Shown here: in pieces, positions 1 to 6,781 of the stretch
How the letters are laid out: each line of letters starts with the position of its first letter
How positions within the stretch are numbered: the stretch's first letter is position 1
Source: JBOHUC01 sp050733935
GTDB taxonomy: Bacteria; Eisenbacteria; RBG-16-71-46; DASYSL01
Direction: 5' to 3'
Length of the DNA: 8,681 nt
NCBI GenBank assembly: GCA_050733935.1
Contig: JBOHUC010000015.1
Location: 1 to 8,681 of the forward strand
The notes under the pieces: generated by a model
What the model was told of the DNA's origin: nothing
The model's database searches: none
The model's input: only the letters and a program-made list of their open reading frames with translations
Program-made: the position numbers and the translations under genes

Positions 1-1
1 G

Positions 2-79
2 AGTCGGGCCATCCGCGATGTCGTCGAGGCCGTGCGAACATCTGCTGCGGTGGACTCAGGATTCGGACGGGATTCCTGA
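2..79 (+). CDS. Possible C-terminal tail of a gene entering from the left
   Basis: An open plus-strand frame runs from the window edge to a TGA at 77-79 and reads SRAIRDVVEAVRTSAAV followed by about eight further residues. The codons mostly end in G or C and the peptide looks like the final helix of a soluble protein, so this may be the end of a real gene converging on the membrane protein whose stop lies at 56-58. A 24-base tail-to-tail overlap would result. It is too short to assign a family and could be chance in GC-rich DNA. Confidence 0.3.
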   Translation, partial: SRAIRDVVEAVRTSAAVDSGFGRDS

Positions 80-484
80 CTCGGGACCACGAGCCCGAAG
101 ACGCCTTCGGATCAAGAACCCTGCGAGCCACGCGGCGAAGATGACATCGTAGGCGCCACAAAACGCCGGCCACCATGCGGGGACGCCGGGGTTTGCGATC
201 CACCGGCCGTGAAAGAAGTCGAAGACGCCGTGCCCCGCCAGCGCGGCAACCGCCCACCACAGGCTGATCCTGAATCCCAGGACGGCCCCCACCGCGAAGA
301 CGAGCATCGCGACCAACTCGAGGCCTAGAGCTCGGACGGAGCCCCCCATGACGGCGAACAGGACGTAGTACAACGCGATCACGATGAGAAGCGTGGGGTA
401 GACCGCACGATCGCGATCGAAGCCCGTGGCTCTCAAGAAGAGTGCGATGAGGGATGCCAGGACGGTTCCGATGGCGTAGGGCAT
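56..484 (-). CDS. Small conserved integral membrane protein, function unknown
   Basis: This encodes 142 residues. The open frame extends further upstream but overlaps the flavoprotein gene, so the ATG at 484 is the sensible start; it lies 37 bases after the flavoprotein stop, with no strong Shine-Dalgarno. About five hydrophobic segments are seen (residues about 4-20, 29-48, 53-73, 75-91, 109-126) and a basic cytoplasmic-looking end (RRRLRAR). A distinctive stretch at residues 84-107, GHGVFDFFHG then NPGVPAWWP, carries two histidines and an aspartate near a membrane boundary, followed by CGAYD; such polar residues next to helices are the likeliest functional site. I recognise the pattern as a recurring bacterial hypothetical protein but know of no characterised member. 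It is the last gene of the minus-strand cluster, so its expression is probably coupled to the flavoprotein and phosphatase. Confidence 0.8.
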   Translation of the reverse strand: MPYAIGTVLASLIALFLRATGFDRDRAVYPTLLIVIALYYVLFAVMGGSVRALGLELVAMLVFAVGAVLGFRISLWWAVAALAGHGVFDFFHGRWIANPGVPAWWPAFCGAYDVIFAAWLAGFLIRRRLRARGPESGIPSES

Positions 485-521
485 GGAGAACGAGAGTCTA
501 GTCCAGGGGCGGGAGCGAACC

Positions 522-2243
522 CTAAGGGAGAATGCCCGGCGGGTTTCGTGCGAGATGCTGGTGCACGGATCCAACCACGACCGAGCCCTCGCCCACGGCT
601 TCGGCCACGCGTTTGATCGAGCCGTGACGCACGTCCCCCACCGCGAATACGCCTGGAATGCTGGTTTCGAAGGGCAAGGGTGCCCGGTCGACAAGGCTGG
701 CATCGGGCAACAGGTCGCGACCGGTGAGCACGAGGCCATGATCGTCGCGGCGGATCGCGGGGCCGAGCCACTCCGTGCGCGCCTCAGCTCCGATCATCAC
801 GAATACGGCGGTGGTCGAAATAGTGTCACGTCGGCTCTCCGCATTCTCGAGCTCGATTTCGGCGAGGCGTTCCGTTCCGCGGCCTTCGGCGACACGTGTT
901 CGCAACCGGATGTCGATGTTCGGCGTCGCCCGAATCTGACGCACGAGGTAGTCGGACATGCTTGCTTCGAGTGCCGCGCCGCGCACGATCAGCGTCACGT
1001 GGCTTGCGAACTGCGAGAGGTGAAGTGCAGCCTGACCCGCCGAGTTCGCACCTCCCACGACGCATACGCGCTCGCCCTCGAGCGCAGGAGCTTCGGTTCC
1101 CGCGGCCCCGTAGAAGAGTCCCGCTCCCGTCCACCGTTCGAGCGAGGGAACGCCGAGTCGCCGGTACTCGACCCCAAAGGCGAGGACCACCGCGCGCCCG
1201 AGCACTTCGTCTCCCTGCGACAGCGTGAGCGAGTTCAGGCCGTTCCGTGATGCGAGTCCAATCGCGCGTTGCGCGAAGACGAACTCGGCGCCGAACAACA
1301 AGGCCTGCTCCCACGCACGAAACACGAGGTCGCCCCCGCTGACTCCGCGCGGGAATCCCAGGTAGTTGCGGATCATCGAGCTCGTTCCCGCCTGCCCGCC
1401 GATCGCACGCTCCTCGAGCACGAGCGTGCGAAGTCCCTCGGACGCGCCGTACAGTGCGGCCGCCAAGCCCGCGGGCCCGGCTCCCACGACGACGAGGTCG
1501 TGAACCTGCGAGGAGGGTTTCGTCTGCACCCCCAGCGCGTGCGCAAGGTCGAGGTCGGTGGGCTCGTGGATCACGGAGCCGTCGTGGAGAATCACCGCCG
1601 GCAAGCGCGCGACGTCGACGGCGTGCGCGAGGATCAGCTCACGTCCGCGCCCGGAGTCCGCCGGATAGAACCCGTAGGGCACCGTGTTGCGAGTCAACGT
1701 CTCTCGCAGCTCATGGCTTCGTGGCGACCATTGCTCCCCGACGACGCGCAACACCTCATGATGAGGACCGTGGAGTCGCGTCCAGGTGCTGAGCGCCTCC
1801 TGGATTCGAAGGTAGAGCCCCTCTTCCGGCGAGAACCCTCCCTTCACGACCCAGAAGTCGATCCGGTTGAGCGCGGTGGCTCGACGCAAGGCCGCGAGCG
1901 CGGAGAACGGGATGCGCGTGCCGCGCCGGTCCATCGCGATGAGGAGCACGCGGCTCGAATGGGGATGGAGGACGTGGGCGTGCTCGAGGAAGCTGATACC
2001 TCCTTCGTCGGGGGTCAGGGCCAGGTCGGCAGCGACCAGGGCAACTCGCGCCCCGTCGTTTGCGAGCTGTTCGAGCATCGCGAGCCCTTCGGGCTGGGTG
2101 CGCGCAACGCGAACCTCGTAGTCCGTTCCAAACCGACGCATGAGCGCCGCTGCAATGCGTTCGCGAGCTTCAGCGTCGGCGTCGACCACGAACAACACTG
2201 GAAGCGCGCTTGGCTCGCGGCCTGATTCTGACGCAGGCGACAT
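522..2243 (-). CDS. Fused response-regulator / thioredoxin-reductase-like FAD oxidoreductase
   Basis: This encodes 573 residues in three modules. Residues about 14-150 form a receiver-like domain (D21, D73 as likely phospho-acceptor, K134). Residues about 163-240 form a glutaredoxin/thioredoxin-like fold with cis-proline RLPAVIL (P215), but its active site reads WSPRS (172-176), serines where CPxC cysteines would be. Residues about 248-565 form a class II thioredoxin-reductase-like flavoprotein: FAD site GAGPAG (254-259), GGQAGTSS (282-289), NAD(P)H site GGANSAGQAAL (397-407), second FAD motif GDVRHGSIKR (536-545). The CATC dithiol motif of true thioredoxin reductases is replaced by FYGAAGTEA (377-385); the only cysteine is C394. 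The layout matches the family annotated as fused response regulator/thioredoxin-disulfide reductase, but disulfide reduction is not supported by these residues. It is probably a cytosolic NAD(P)H-dependent flavoprotein with unknown acceptor. The ATG at 2243 has GAGGAG five bases upstream and lies 15 bases after the phosphatase stop, suggesting cotranscription. Confidence 0.93.
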   Translation of the reverse strand: MSPASESGREPSALPVLFVVDADAEARERIAAALMRRFGTDYEVRVARTQPEGLAMLEQLANDGARVALVAADLALTPDEGGISFLEHAHVLHPHSSRVLLIAMDRRGTRIPFSALAALRRATALNRIDFWVVKGGFSPEEGLYLRIQEALSTWTRLHGPHHEVLRVVGEQWSPRSHELRETLTRNTVPYGFYPADSGRGRELILAHAVDVARLPAVILHDGSVIHEPTDLDLAHALGVQTKPSSQVHDLVVVGAGPAGLAAALYGASEGLRTLVLEERAIGGQAGTSSMIRNYLGFPRGVSGGDLVFRAWEQALLFGAEFVFAQRAIGLASRNGLNSLTLSQGDEVLGRAVVLAFGVEYRRLGVPSLERWTGAGLFYGAAGTEAPALEGERVCVVGGANSAGQAALHLSQFASHVTLIVRGAALEASMSDYLVRQIRATPNIDIRLRTRVAEGRGTERLAEIELENAESRRDTISTTAVFVMIGAEARTEWLGPAIRRDDHGLVLTGRDLLPDASLVDRAPLPFETSIPGVFAVGDVRHGSIKRVAEAVGEGSVVVGSVHQHLARNPPGILP

Positions 2244-2258
2244 CGTAGCTCCTCGAGG

Positions 2259-3422
2259 TCAGGAAGCAGGCCGCACGAGCAACACCGTCTGATCGTCGGT
2301 GATCGCGCCATGCTCCGATGCGCGTGCGAACAGCGCGTCGGCGATCTCACCCAGCGGTGCCGCCGACCGTTCTCGGAGGACCGCCTCGAGCGCGTCGAGG
2401 TCGAGGAGCCGACGCTTCCCGTCGAGCACCTCCGTCAGGCCGTCCGTGAGGAACGCGAACAAATCGCCCGCCTCGAACCGCACTTCGACCGCTCGGGCCG
2501 CGCCGGGAATGCCGAGGGGAGGGCGCTCGCTCTCGATGCGCTCGACGGCCGCCGCGCCCGCCCGAATCTTCAGGATGGGCAAGTGCCCTGCCAGCATGGC
2601 CTCGGCGCGCCCCGCTGGGTCGAAGCGCATGCAAGCGGCAGTGACGAACTTGTCGGGGCGCTGGAGATCGATCAAAAGGCCGTCGAGATCACCAAAGAGC
2701 TGCTCGAGCGTGCACGGCATGGCGGCACGCATCCTCAATGCGGAACGCATCATCGCCATGAGTGTTCCAGCGGCGACCCCGTGCCCCGAGACATCGGCGA
2801 CGACGGCCACAAGCTTCCCGTCCGCCATGAACGCATCGACGAGATCGCCCCCTACGTGGCTGCTGGCGAGGGAGCGCCCAACGACCTCGAATCGACCAAA
2901 ACGACCTTCGATTCGCGGTACGAGGCTCTCGTGGATTCCCTGCGCCAGCCGCATTTCGGTATCGAGTTGCACCTGCGTCACCCCCTCGCGCGTGATGAAG
3001 GCGATGAAGAACCCGTAGCCGGCGATGATCAGAAGCATGCAGCCAACTCCGTCGATGGTCGCCCGGCGGGCGACGTCTTCGACGCTCGGTGGGTGGAGCT
3101 TCGGGTCGGTGCCCGCCGGCATCCAGCGTTCGATCGCCAGGGCAATCCCGATCTGAGCGGCGATGACGAGCGGGAGCCATCGCAAGCCATGGATGAAGCA
3201 CGCCAAGAATGCACAGGCGATCAGACCGGAGAACGCCACCGTGGCCAGAACGGTCACCGGCGGCCTGAGCCAGTCGACCGCAAAAATCATGTCGCTCACG
3301 AATCCGAACGTTGCGAACGTGCAGGCGACGGCCGCGTACAGCCACAGCCTTCGCCCCGTGGACAGCCGACGGAGGTAGGGCATTCTGCGGACTTCGGCAC
3401 CGGTCGCGGTGGCACGCTCCAT
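2259..3422 (-). CDS. Membrane-anchored SpoIIE/RsbU-type PP2C serine phosphatase
   Basis: This encodes 387 residues from the ATG at 3422, ten bases after the DUF2306 stop; a second ATG at 3383 (residue 14) is also possible and neither has a clear Shine-Dalgarno, so translational coupling is likely. The N-terminal half has about four membrane helices (residues about 28-48, 56-78, 83-99, 125-143), followed by a short linker helix and a cytosolic SpoIIE domain (about 165-386). The metal-binding motifs of this PPM family are all present: VGGDLVD (190-196), DVSGHG (210-215), AGH (278-280), TDGLTE (326-331) and DDQT (376-379), so the enzyme should be active. Family members dephosphorylate anti-sigma-factor antagonists or similar partners in response to a signal; here no sensor domain other than the membrane part is visible. 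No anti-sigma kinase or antagonist gene lies in the window, so its substrate is unknown. The next gene carries a receiver domain. Confidence 0.93.
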   Translation of the reverse strand: MERATATGAEVRRMPYLRRLSTGRRLWLYAAVACTFATFGFVSDMIFAVDWLRPPVTVLATVAFSGLIACAFLACFIHGLRWLPLVIAAQIGIALAIERWMPAGTDPKLHPPSVEDVARRATIDGVGCMLLIIAGYGFFIAFITREGVTQVQLDTEMRLAQGIHESLVPRIEGRFGRFEVVGRSLASSHVGGDLVDAFMADGKLVAVVADVSGHGVAAGTLMAMMRSALRMRAAMPCTLEQLFGDLDGLLIDLQRPDKFVTAACMRFDPAGRAEAMLAGHLPILKIRAGAAAVERIESERPPLGIPGAARAVEVRFEAGDLFAFLTDGLTEVLDGKRRLLDLDALEAVLRERSAAPLGEIADALFARASEHGAITDDQTVLLVRPAS

Positions 3423-3432
3423 CACAGGCAAG

Positions 3433-4215
3433 TCAGAACACCCACCGGGCGAACCGGACGGTTCCGAAGCTCGCATAGACGACGACCCCGAGCAGGACGA
3501 TGGCCATGGCGAACCGGACGTTCGTGGAGCGGCTGTCTTTGGCACGCAGATAGAGCTCGAGGACGGCGAGCGGGATCAGATACGAGGCAAACTCGAAGAA
3601 CCAACCCGGGCCGGTGGCGATACGCTTGAAGAACACGCCACTCACGACCATGAACGTGCGAAGCGCCCAGCGGCGGTGGTTGTGGATGTCGCCCGCTCGC
3701 GCTGCGCGCCATGCCCGGGCGCCGAAGACGAGATTGAGCACCGCGTTGAGACTGACCCCGACCGAGTTGACCGGGCCGAAGGTCGCGTGGCGCACCCAGA
3801 CCATGTAGAGCCCGGTGACACTTGCAATCGCCGCTGACACGAGAAACGCGCGCCCATTCCATCGATGCACGGCGATCGCGCGCGCCCGGATCTGCGGAAT
3901 GAGCTGGATCAAGCCGCCGAACGTAACGACCGCGGCGAGCAGCGTGTGCGATGCGAAGTTGAGATTCCCGATGATGTCGCCGGGGACATAGCCCCTGAAC
4001 AGTTCGTTGTTCCGCATCCAGCCTTCGAACTGCCCCGACACGGTCGGGAGCGAGTACTGGCGGACGACGCGATACAGGAACACCCACTGCCCGAGGAGGG
4101 TGACGAGGAACCACAATCCCACAGCCTTCCGCAAAGCAGCATCCGCCCAGCCCCCCGCGCCGAGCGGGGCGACGAGCTCGTACGAGCCGAGGCGGGTCGC
4201 GGGTGTCAGCGGCAC
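3433..4215 (-). CDS. DUF2306 integral membrane protein with a kinase-derived N-terminus
   Basis: This encodes 260 residues from a GTG at 4215 (GAGGT lies about 11 bases upstream). From about residue 23 to the end it resembles DUF2306 membrane proteins: KAVGLWFLVTLLGQW (30-44), YVPGDIIGNL (76-85), TFGGLIQLIPQIRARA (98-113), HRWNGR (117-122), GLYMVW (135-140) and HNHRRWALR (178-186), with about seven hydrophobic helices. Conserved histidines (H90, H117, H178, H180) may be functional, but the family's biochemical role is unknown to me. The first 22 residues, MPLTPATRLGSYELVAPLGAGG, instead match the start of bacterial Pkn-type Ser/Thr kinases up to the glycine-rich loop, after which kinase similarity stops. 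There is no later Met that would keep the first helix, so the hybrid start appears to be used. The phosphatase starts ten bases downstream of the stop. Confidence 0.88.
   Translation of the reverse strand: MPLTPATRLGSYELVAPLGAGGWADAALRKAVGLWFLVTLLGQWVFLYRVVRQYSLPTVSGQFEGWMRNNELFRGYVPGDIIGNLNFASHTLLAAVVTFGGLIQLIPQIRARAIAVHRWNGRAFLVSAAIASVTGLYMVWVRHATFGPVNSVGVSLNAVLNLVFGARAWRAARAGDIHNHRRWALRTFMVVSGVFFKRIATGPGWFFEFASYLIPLAVLELYLRAKDSRSTNVRFAMAIVLLGVVVYASFGTVRFARWVF
4150..4215 (-). pseudogene. Remnant of the start of a Ser/Thr protein kinase, fused in frame to DUF2306
   Basis: Codons 1-22 read MPLTPATRLG then SYELVAPLGAGG, which is the stock opening of bacterial PknB-like kinases (TRLG-x-YE-hydrophobics-LG-x-GG before MGEVY). 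The following residues, WADAALRK, belong to the DUF2306 side instead of completing the ATP loop, so no kinase activity is possible. The piece probably supplied a start codon, and perhaps the promoter upstream, to the membrane-protein gene. This rests on pattern recognition of the kinase N-terminus, not on an alignment. Confidence 0.6.
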
Positions 4216-4245
4216 GCGGGGAATCTACCTCATGGAAGCGCGGCT

Positions 4246-4276
4246 GTTAGATCGTCCGAGAGGAGAACCGTGTCAA
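4246..4276 (-). promoter_or_regulatory. Candidate sigma-70-like promoter for the DUF2306-phosphatase-flavoprotein cluster
   Basis: In the 119-base gap before the DUF2306 gene, the minus strand carries a perfect TTGACA at 4276-4271 and TCTAAC (four of six matches to TATAAT) at 4251-4246, separated by 19 bases. The start codon lies about 30 bases further on. The spacer is longer than optimal, so this is a tentative call; the rest of 4216-4334 shows nothing recognisable. Confidence 0.3.
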
Positions 4277-4334
4277 ATGCATGTCCGTTCGAGCCACTGA
4301 CATTTGCAGAGTGGAGTTCGCTGGCTCTCTCTGG

Positions 4335-4811
4335 CTACGCCTTCCCTGCTCGCATCGTTCTGGCAAGCGCCAGCGAACCTGCGGCCGAGGCGGCCCCCAG
4401 GAGGGTCATGGAACCGATCACGACGACACCCACGAGCCACAATGCGGCTTCGTTCGTCGGCTCATTGATCACGAATGGAAGCACGCCCACCAGCAGACCG
4501 GCCATCCCTCCAAAAGCAACGACTTTGGAGAGCGACAACTCATCGAGTCTGCGCCCGCTCGCTGCGACGGCCGGTACGGCGTAAAACACGACACCCGCCA
4601 CGAAGCCCGGGAGCACTCCAATCGGAGGTCCCAGCCACAGCTCATCGAGGGACCAACTCGGAACGGTCCTCATGAGCGCACCGACGGCCGCCCAAATGGC
4701 GGCCCAGAACAAGCCTGTGCCGACCGCGCCGAGGATCCGTCTCGCCCACTCTTTCATTCGGGCGTGTGGATCCCACGCCATCGATCCAGGGGTTGATTGC
4801 GGGTTCGCCAT
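4335..4811 (-). CDS. Small four-helix membrane protein, function unknown
   Basis: This encodes 158 residues from the first ATG at 4811; in-frame ATGs at 4781 and 4757 are alternatives and none has a good ribosome site. The start at 4757 (MKEWARRILGAVG) gives the most natural N-terminus, a short amphipathic basic stretch leading into the first helix, and may be the true one. Four hydrophobic segments lie at about residues 27-46, 61-84, 97-114 and 123-146. Between helices two and three is SGRRLDELSLSKVVAFGG, a motif (RR-x-D-x-LSL) that I recognise from small uncharacterised membrane proteins of GC-rich environmental phyla. The C-terminus, GAASAAGSLALAR, is small-residue rich and may pack helices. 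It is divergent from the peroxiredoxin gene and 119 bases upstream of DUF2306; nothing suggests a specific role. Confidence 0.8.
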   Translation of the reverse strand: MANPQSTPGSMAWDPHARMKEWARRILGAVGTGLFWAAIWAAVGALMRTVPSWSLDELWLGPPIGVLPGFVAGVVFYAVPAVAASGRRLDELSLSKVVAFGGMAGLLVGVLPFVINEPTNEAALWLVGVVVIGSMTLLGAASAAGSLALARTMRAGKA

Positions 4812-4906
4812 GGCGCGATGATCGCCAATGCGCGGCCCAGGGTCACGAGGATTCGGCCGAGCCTCTCGATTTGCCCGACATGGATTCGCCCACCATAGGA
4901 GCGAGA

Positions 4907-5449
4907 ATGAAAAGCACGATCATGATCGGACTACTGGCCATGATGACCGGCGGAATGGGGACCTCCGCCGCCGGGACGCCTCCGCAGGTCGGAGACGCCG
5001 CACCCGACTTCTCTCTTCCCTACGCGACGCGAGACTCGGTGGCGAGCGATCCGCTCGTCCTGTCCTCGCTGGTCGGGAAGCACAACGTGGTCCTGGCCTT
5101 CTATCCCGCCGACTGGAGCGGTGGATGCACGAAAGAGGTCTGCGCATTCCGCGACGACTTCGCGACGCTCGGAGGCCTGAACGCCGATGTGATCGGAATC
5201 AGCGGAGATTACGTGTGGTCGCACTACGAGTGGGCCAAGCATCACAATCTGCCGTTCCGCCTGGCGGCCGACCACAATCATGATGTGGCAAAGCGGTACG
5301 GCAGCTTCAACGAGTCGAATGGCTACAACAAGCGGACGGTCTTCGTCGTCGACAAGGCGGGCAAGATCGCCTACGCCGATCTGGCCTACAGCCCACGCGA
5401 CGCGACCTCGTTCGACAAGCTCAAGGCGGCCCTCAAGGGGTTGAAGTAG
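4907..5449 (+). CDS. Exported PrxQ/Bcp-type peroxiredoxin
   Basis: This encodes 180 residues. The frame is open further upstream, but the ATG at 4907 has AGGAG five bases before it and gives a proper secretion signal: MKSTIMIGLLAMM, then TSAAG, with cleavage likely near residues 20-23. The mature part opens with the family hallmark VGDAAPDFSLP (28-38). The active site is FYPADWSGGCTKEVCAFRD (65-83): peroxidatic C74 and resolving C79 in the CX4C spacing of PrxQ/Bcp enzymes, and R143 before the core strand VFVVD is the usual active-site arginine. It should reduce H2O2 or organic hydroperoxides outside the cytoplasm, regenerated by a thioredoxin-like partner not in this window. WSGG replaces the more common TxxC-preceding residues but keeps the essential pattern. 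The esterase gene follows 19 bases after its stop, so they are probably cotranscribed. Confidence 0.93.
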   Translation: MKSTIMIGLLAMMTGGMGTSAAGTPPQVGDAAPDFSLPYATRDSVASDPLVLSSLVGKHNVVLAFYPADWSGGCTKEVCAFRDDFATLGGLNADVIGISGDYVWSHYEWAKHHNLPFRLAADHNHDVAKRYGSFNESNGYNKRTVFVVDKAGKIAYADLAYSPRDATSFDKLKAALKGLK

Positions 5450-5468
5450 GTCGGGAGTGGGAGGCCCG

Positions 5469-6353
5469 ATGAGAGGGGTTGTCATCGCAACCGGGATTGC
5501 GAGCGCTCTCGCGGCTCAGTCGCTCCTCGCCCCCGCCGCCGAGCAGCCCATCGCGCCCCGCGAATACGTCTATGCGACGGCGGACAGCGTGCCGCTCATG
5601 GCGTACGTCTTCGTTCCCGAAGGCCCGAGGCCAACACGGCCGCGCGCGGCGGTGGCCCTCTTCCACGGCGGCGGCTGGGTTCAGGGCGAGCCGGCGTGGG
5701 TGTTCTCGCGGGCGCGACGCTACGCCAGGCTTGGGATGGTCGCGGTGGCCGTGCAGTACCGTCTCTCTGACCAGAAAAACGTCACACCGCTCGAGGCCAT
5801 GGCAGACGCGCGCGCAGCGTTCCGTTGGATTCGCGCACAGTCCGACTCCTTTGGGATCGACCCCCGAAGAGTCGCGGCCTACGGCGTCTCCGCAGGCGCA
5901 CACCTGGCGGTGATGGCGGCCGCCCTCGACGACTCGCTTTCGCACGCGGGCGCGGGCCCGAGTCCTGCTCCCAATGCCCTCGTCCTGGTTTCGCCTGCGC
6001 TCGCGCTCGAGTCCGACACGTGGGTGCAACGCCTGCTCCTTGGGCGCGCCACCGTGCAGAGTATCTCGCCGTCCACGAACGTGCGGCGCGGCATGCCGCC
6101 GACTCTCATCCTCCAGGGCGACGTCGACACGGTGACGCCGCTCGCAGGCAACAAGCGCTTCTGCGAGCGCATGCGCGGGGCCGGCAACGCGTGCGAACTC
6201 CATGTGTACGAGGGATTCGGGCATCTCTTTACGCCGGCAGGCATCCCGGACGGCGGCTGGCCGCAGCCGGACTCGGCGACGAGCGCCGACGCCGGGGTTC
6301 GGGCGGAGCGCTTCCTTGCGTCGCTCAAGTTCATCGATGAAGTGCGAGAGTAA
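5469..6353 (+). CDS. Exported alpha/beta-hydrolase, acetylesterase/HSL-like
   Basis: This encodes 294 residues. The ATG at 5469 is chosen over an in-frame GTG at 5457 because GGAGG lies four bases before it. An N-terminal signal (MRGVVIATGIASALAAQSLL, cleavage near APAAEQ) sends it out of the cytoplasm. The fold's landmarks are clear: HGGGW oxyanion-hole motif (66-70), nucleophile elbow GVSAG with S141, acid D220 in QGDVDTVTP, and H252 in GFGHLF. VQYRLS (95-100) and DARAAFRWIRAQ (113-124) are typical of the HGGG carboxylesterase/acetyl-xylan-esterase group. Substrate is not readable from sequence; a short-chain ester is likely. Two cysteines (C232, C242) flank a short loop and could form a disulfide in the periplasm. 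It is the second gene after the exported peroxiredoxin and ends 22 bases from the convergent glyoxalase-fold gene. Confidence 0.92.
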   Translation: MRGVVIATGIASALAAQSLLAPAAEQPIAPREYVYATADSVPLMAYVFVPEGPRPTRPRAAVALFHGGGWVQGEPAWVFSRARRYARLGMVAVAVQYRLSDQKNVTPLEAMADARAAFRWIRAQSDSFGIDPRRVAAYGVSAGAHLAVMAAALDDSLSHAGAGPSPAPNALVLVSPALALESDTWVQRLLLGRATVQSISPSTNVRRGMPPTLILQGDVDTVTPLAGNKRFCERMRGAGNACELHVYEGFGHLFTPAGIPDGGWPQPDSATSADAGVRAERFLASLKFIDEVRE

Positions 6354-6375
6354 CGCCTCACGCACCTGCTATTTC

Positions 6376-6750
6376 CTAGCGAGGCTGGAACAACTCCACC
6401 GGGTTGCCCGAAGGATCCTCGAGGATCATCTGCGCACCGCCAGGCCCCTTCACGATGTCGTTCGTGCGAAAGAGCACACCGGCGGCACGCAGTCGCGCAA
6501 CCTCTGCGGGGAGATCGTCGACTTCCAGATGAATCCGGTTCCAGCCCCCCGGCTCCTGACGTCGACCATCCGAGACGGGACGCTTCCCGGAGCTGCCCTC
6601 ACCGCTCAGCAGGAGCTGCACACCGTCCCGGACAACCGACGCGAAAGCCGGTGAGGCGTCGCGCTCGAGCGTGAAACCGAGCAGCGTCGTGTAGAACCGA
6701 ATTGCCGCGGGGACGTCATCAATCATGTAGCGTACGTTGACCTTCGACAT
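6376..6750 (-). CDS. VOC/glyoxalase-fold protein
   Basis: This encodes 124 residues. The frame is open further upstream, but the ATG at 6750 has a near-perfect AGGAGGT seven bases before it and begins the conserved MSKVNVRYMIDDV. Two beta-alpha-beta-beta-beta units are visible: VRYMIDDVPAAIRFYTTLLGF (6-26) and IHLEVDDLPAEVARLRAAG (73-91), ending EDPSGNPVELFQP (111-123). Potential metal ligands H74 and E119 are present, but the first strand has Y8/M9 where glyoxalase I has histidine, so true glyoxalase activity is doubtful. Close relatives are annotated as bleomycin-resistance or glyoxalase-family proteins, which says little about substrate. It starts 31 bases after the MerR-type regulator's stop on the same strand, so the two are likely one operon, and a small electrophile or drug ligand common to both is plausible but unproven. 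Confidence 0.92.
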   Translation of the reverse strand: MSKVNVRYMIDDVPAAIRFYTTLLGFTLERDASPAFASVVRDGVQLLLSGEGSSGKRPVSDGRRQEPGGWNRIHLEVDDLPAEVARLRAAGVLFRTNDIVKGPGGAQMILEDPSGNPVELFQPR

Positions 6751-6781
6751 CGAAACCACCTCCTCGCTGGTACCGCTGGCC

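Noticed and set aside
408..419. 12-base palindrome CGATCGCGATCG
   Set aside because: It lies within coding sequence and is explained by the Asp-Arg-Asp-Arg codons of the membrane protein.
485..739. N-terminal extension of the small membrane protein to position 739
   Set aside because: It overlaps the flavoprotein gene and its translation (Ser/Arg/Pro/Cys-rich) is a shadow; the membrane protein begins naturally at 484.
3423..3545. Longer start of the phosphatase at 3545
   Set aside because: It lies inside the DUF2306 gene in another frame and adds a low-complexity Ser/Gly/Pro stretch; the ATG at 3422 just after the upstream stop fits operon spacing.
483..3629. Long plus-strand open frames of 255, 318 and 439 codons opposite the flavoprotein and phosphatase genes
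   Set aside because: They are antisense to well-supported genes, rich in Arg/Ala/Pro/His with no domain, and are the usual by-product of high-GC codon bias.
4877..4901. Possible promoter before the peroxiredoxin gene (TTGCCC with CATAGG)
   Set aside because: The would-be -10 element overlaps the Shine-Dalgarno sequence and both boxes match poorly.
6354..6375. Terminator between the convergent esterase and glyoxalase-fold genes
   Set aside because: Only a 5-base GCCTC/GAGGC pair with a 21-base loop and no T-run is present.
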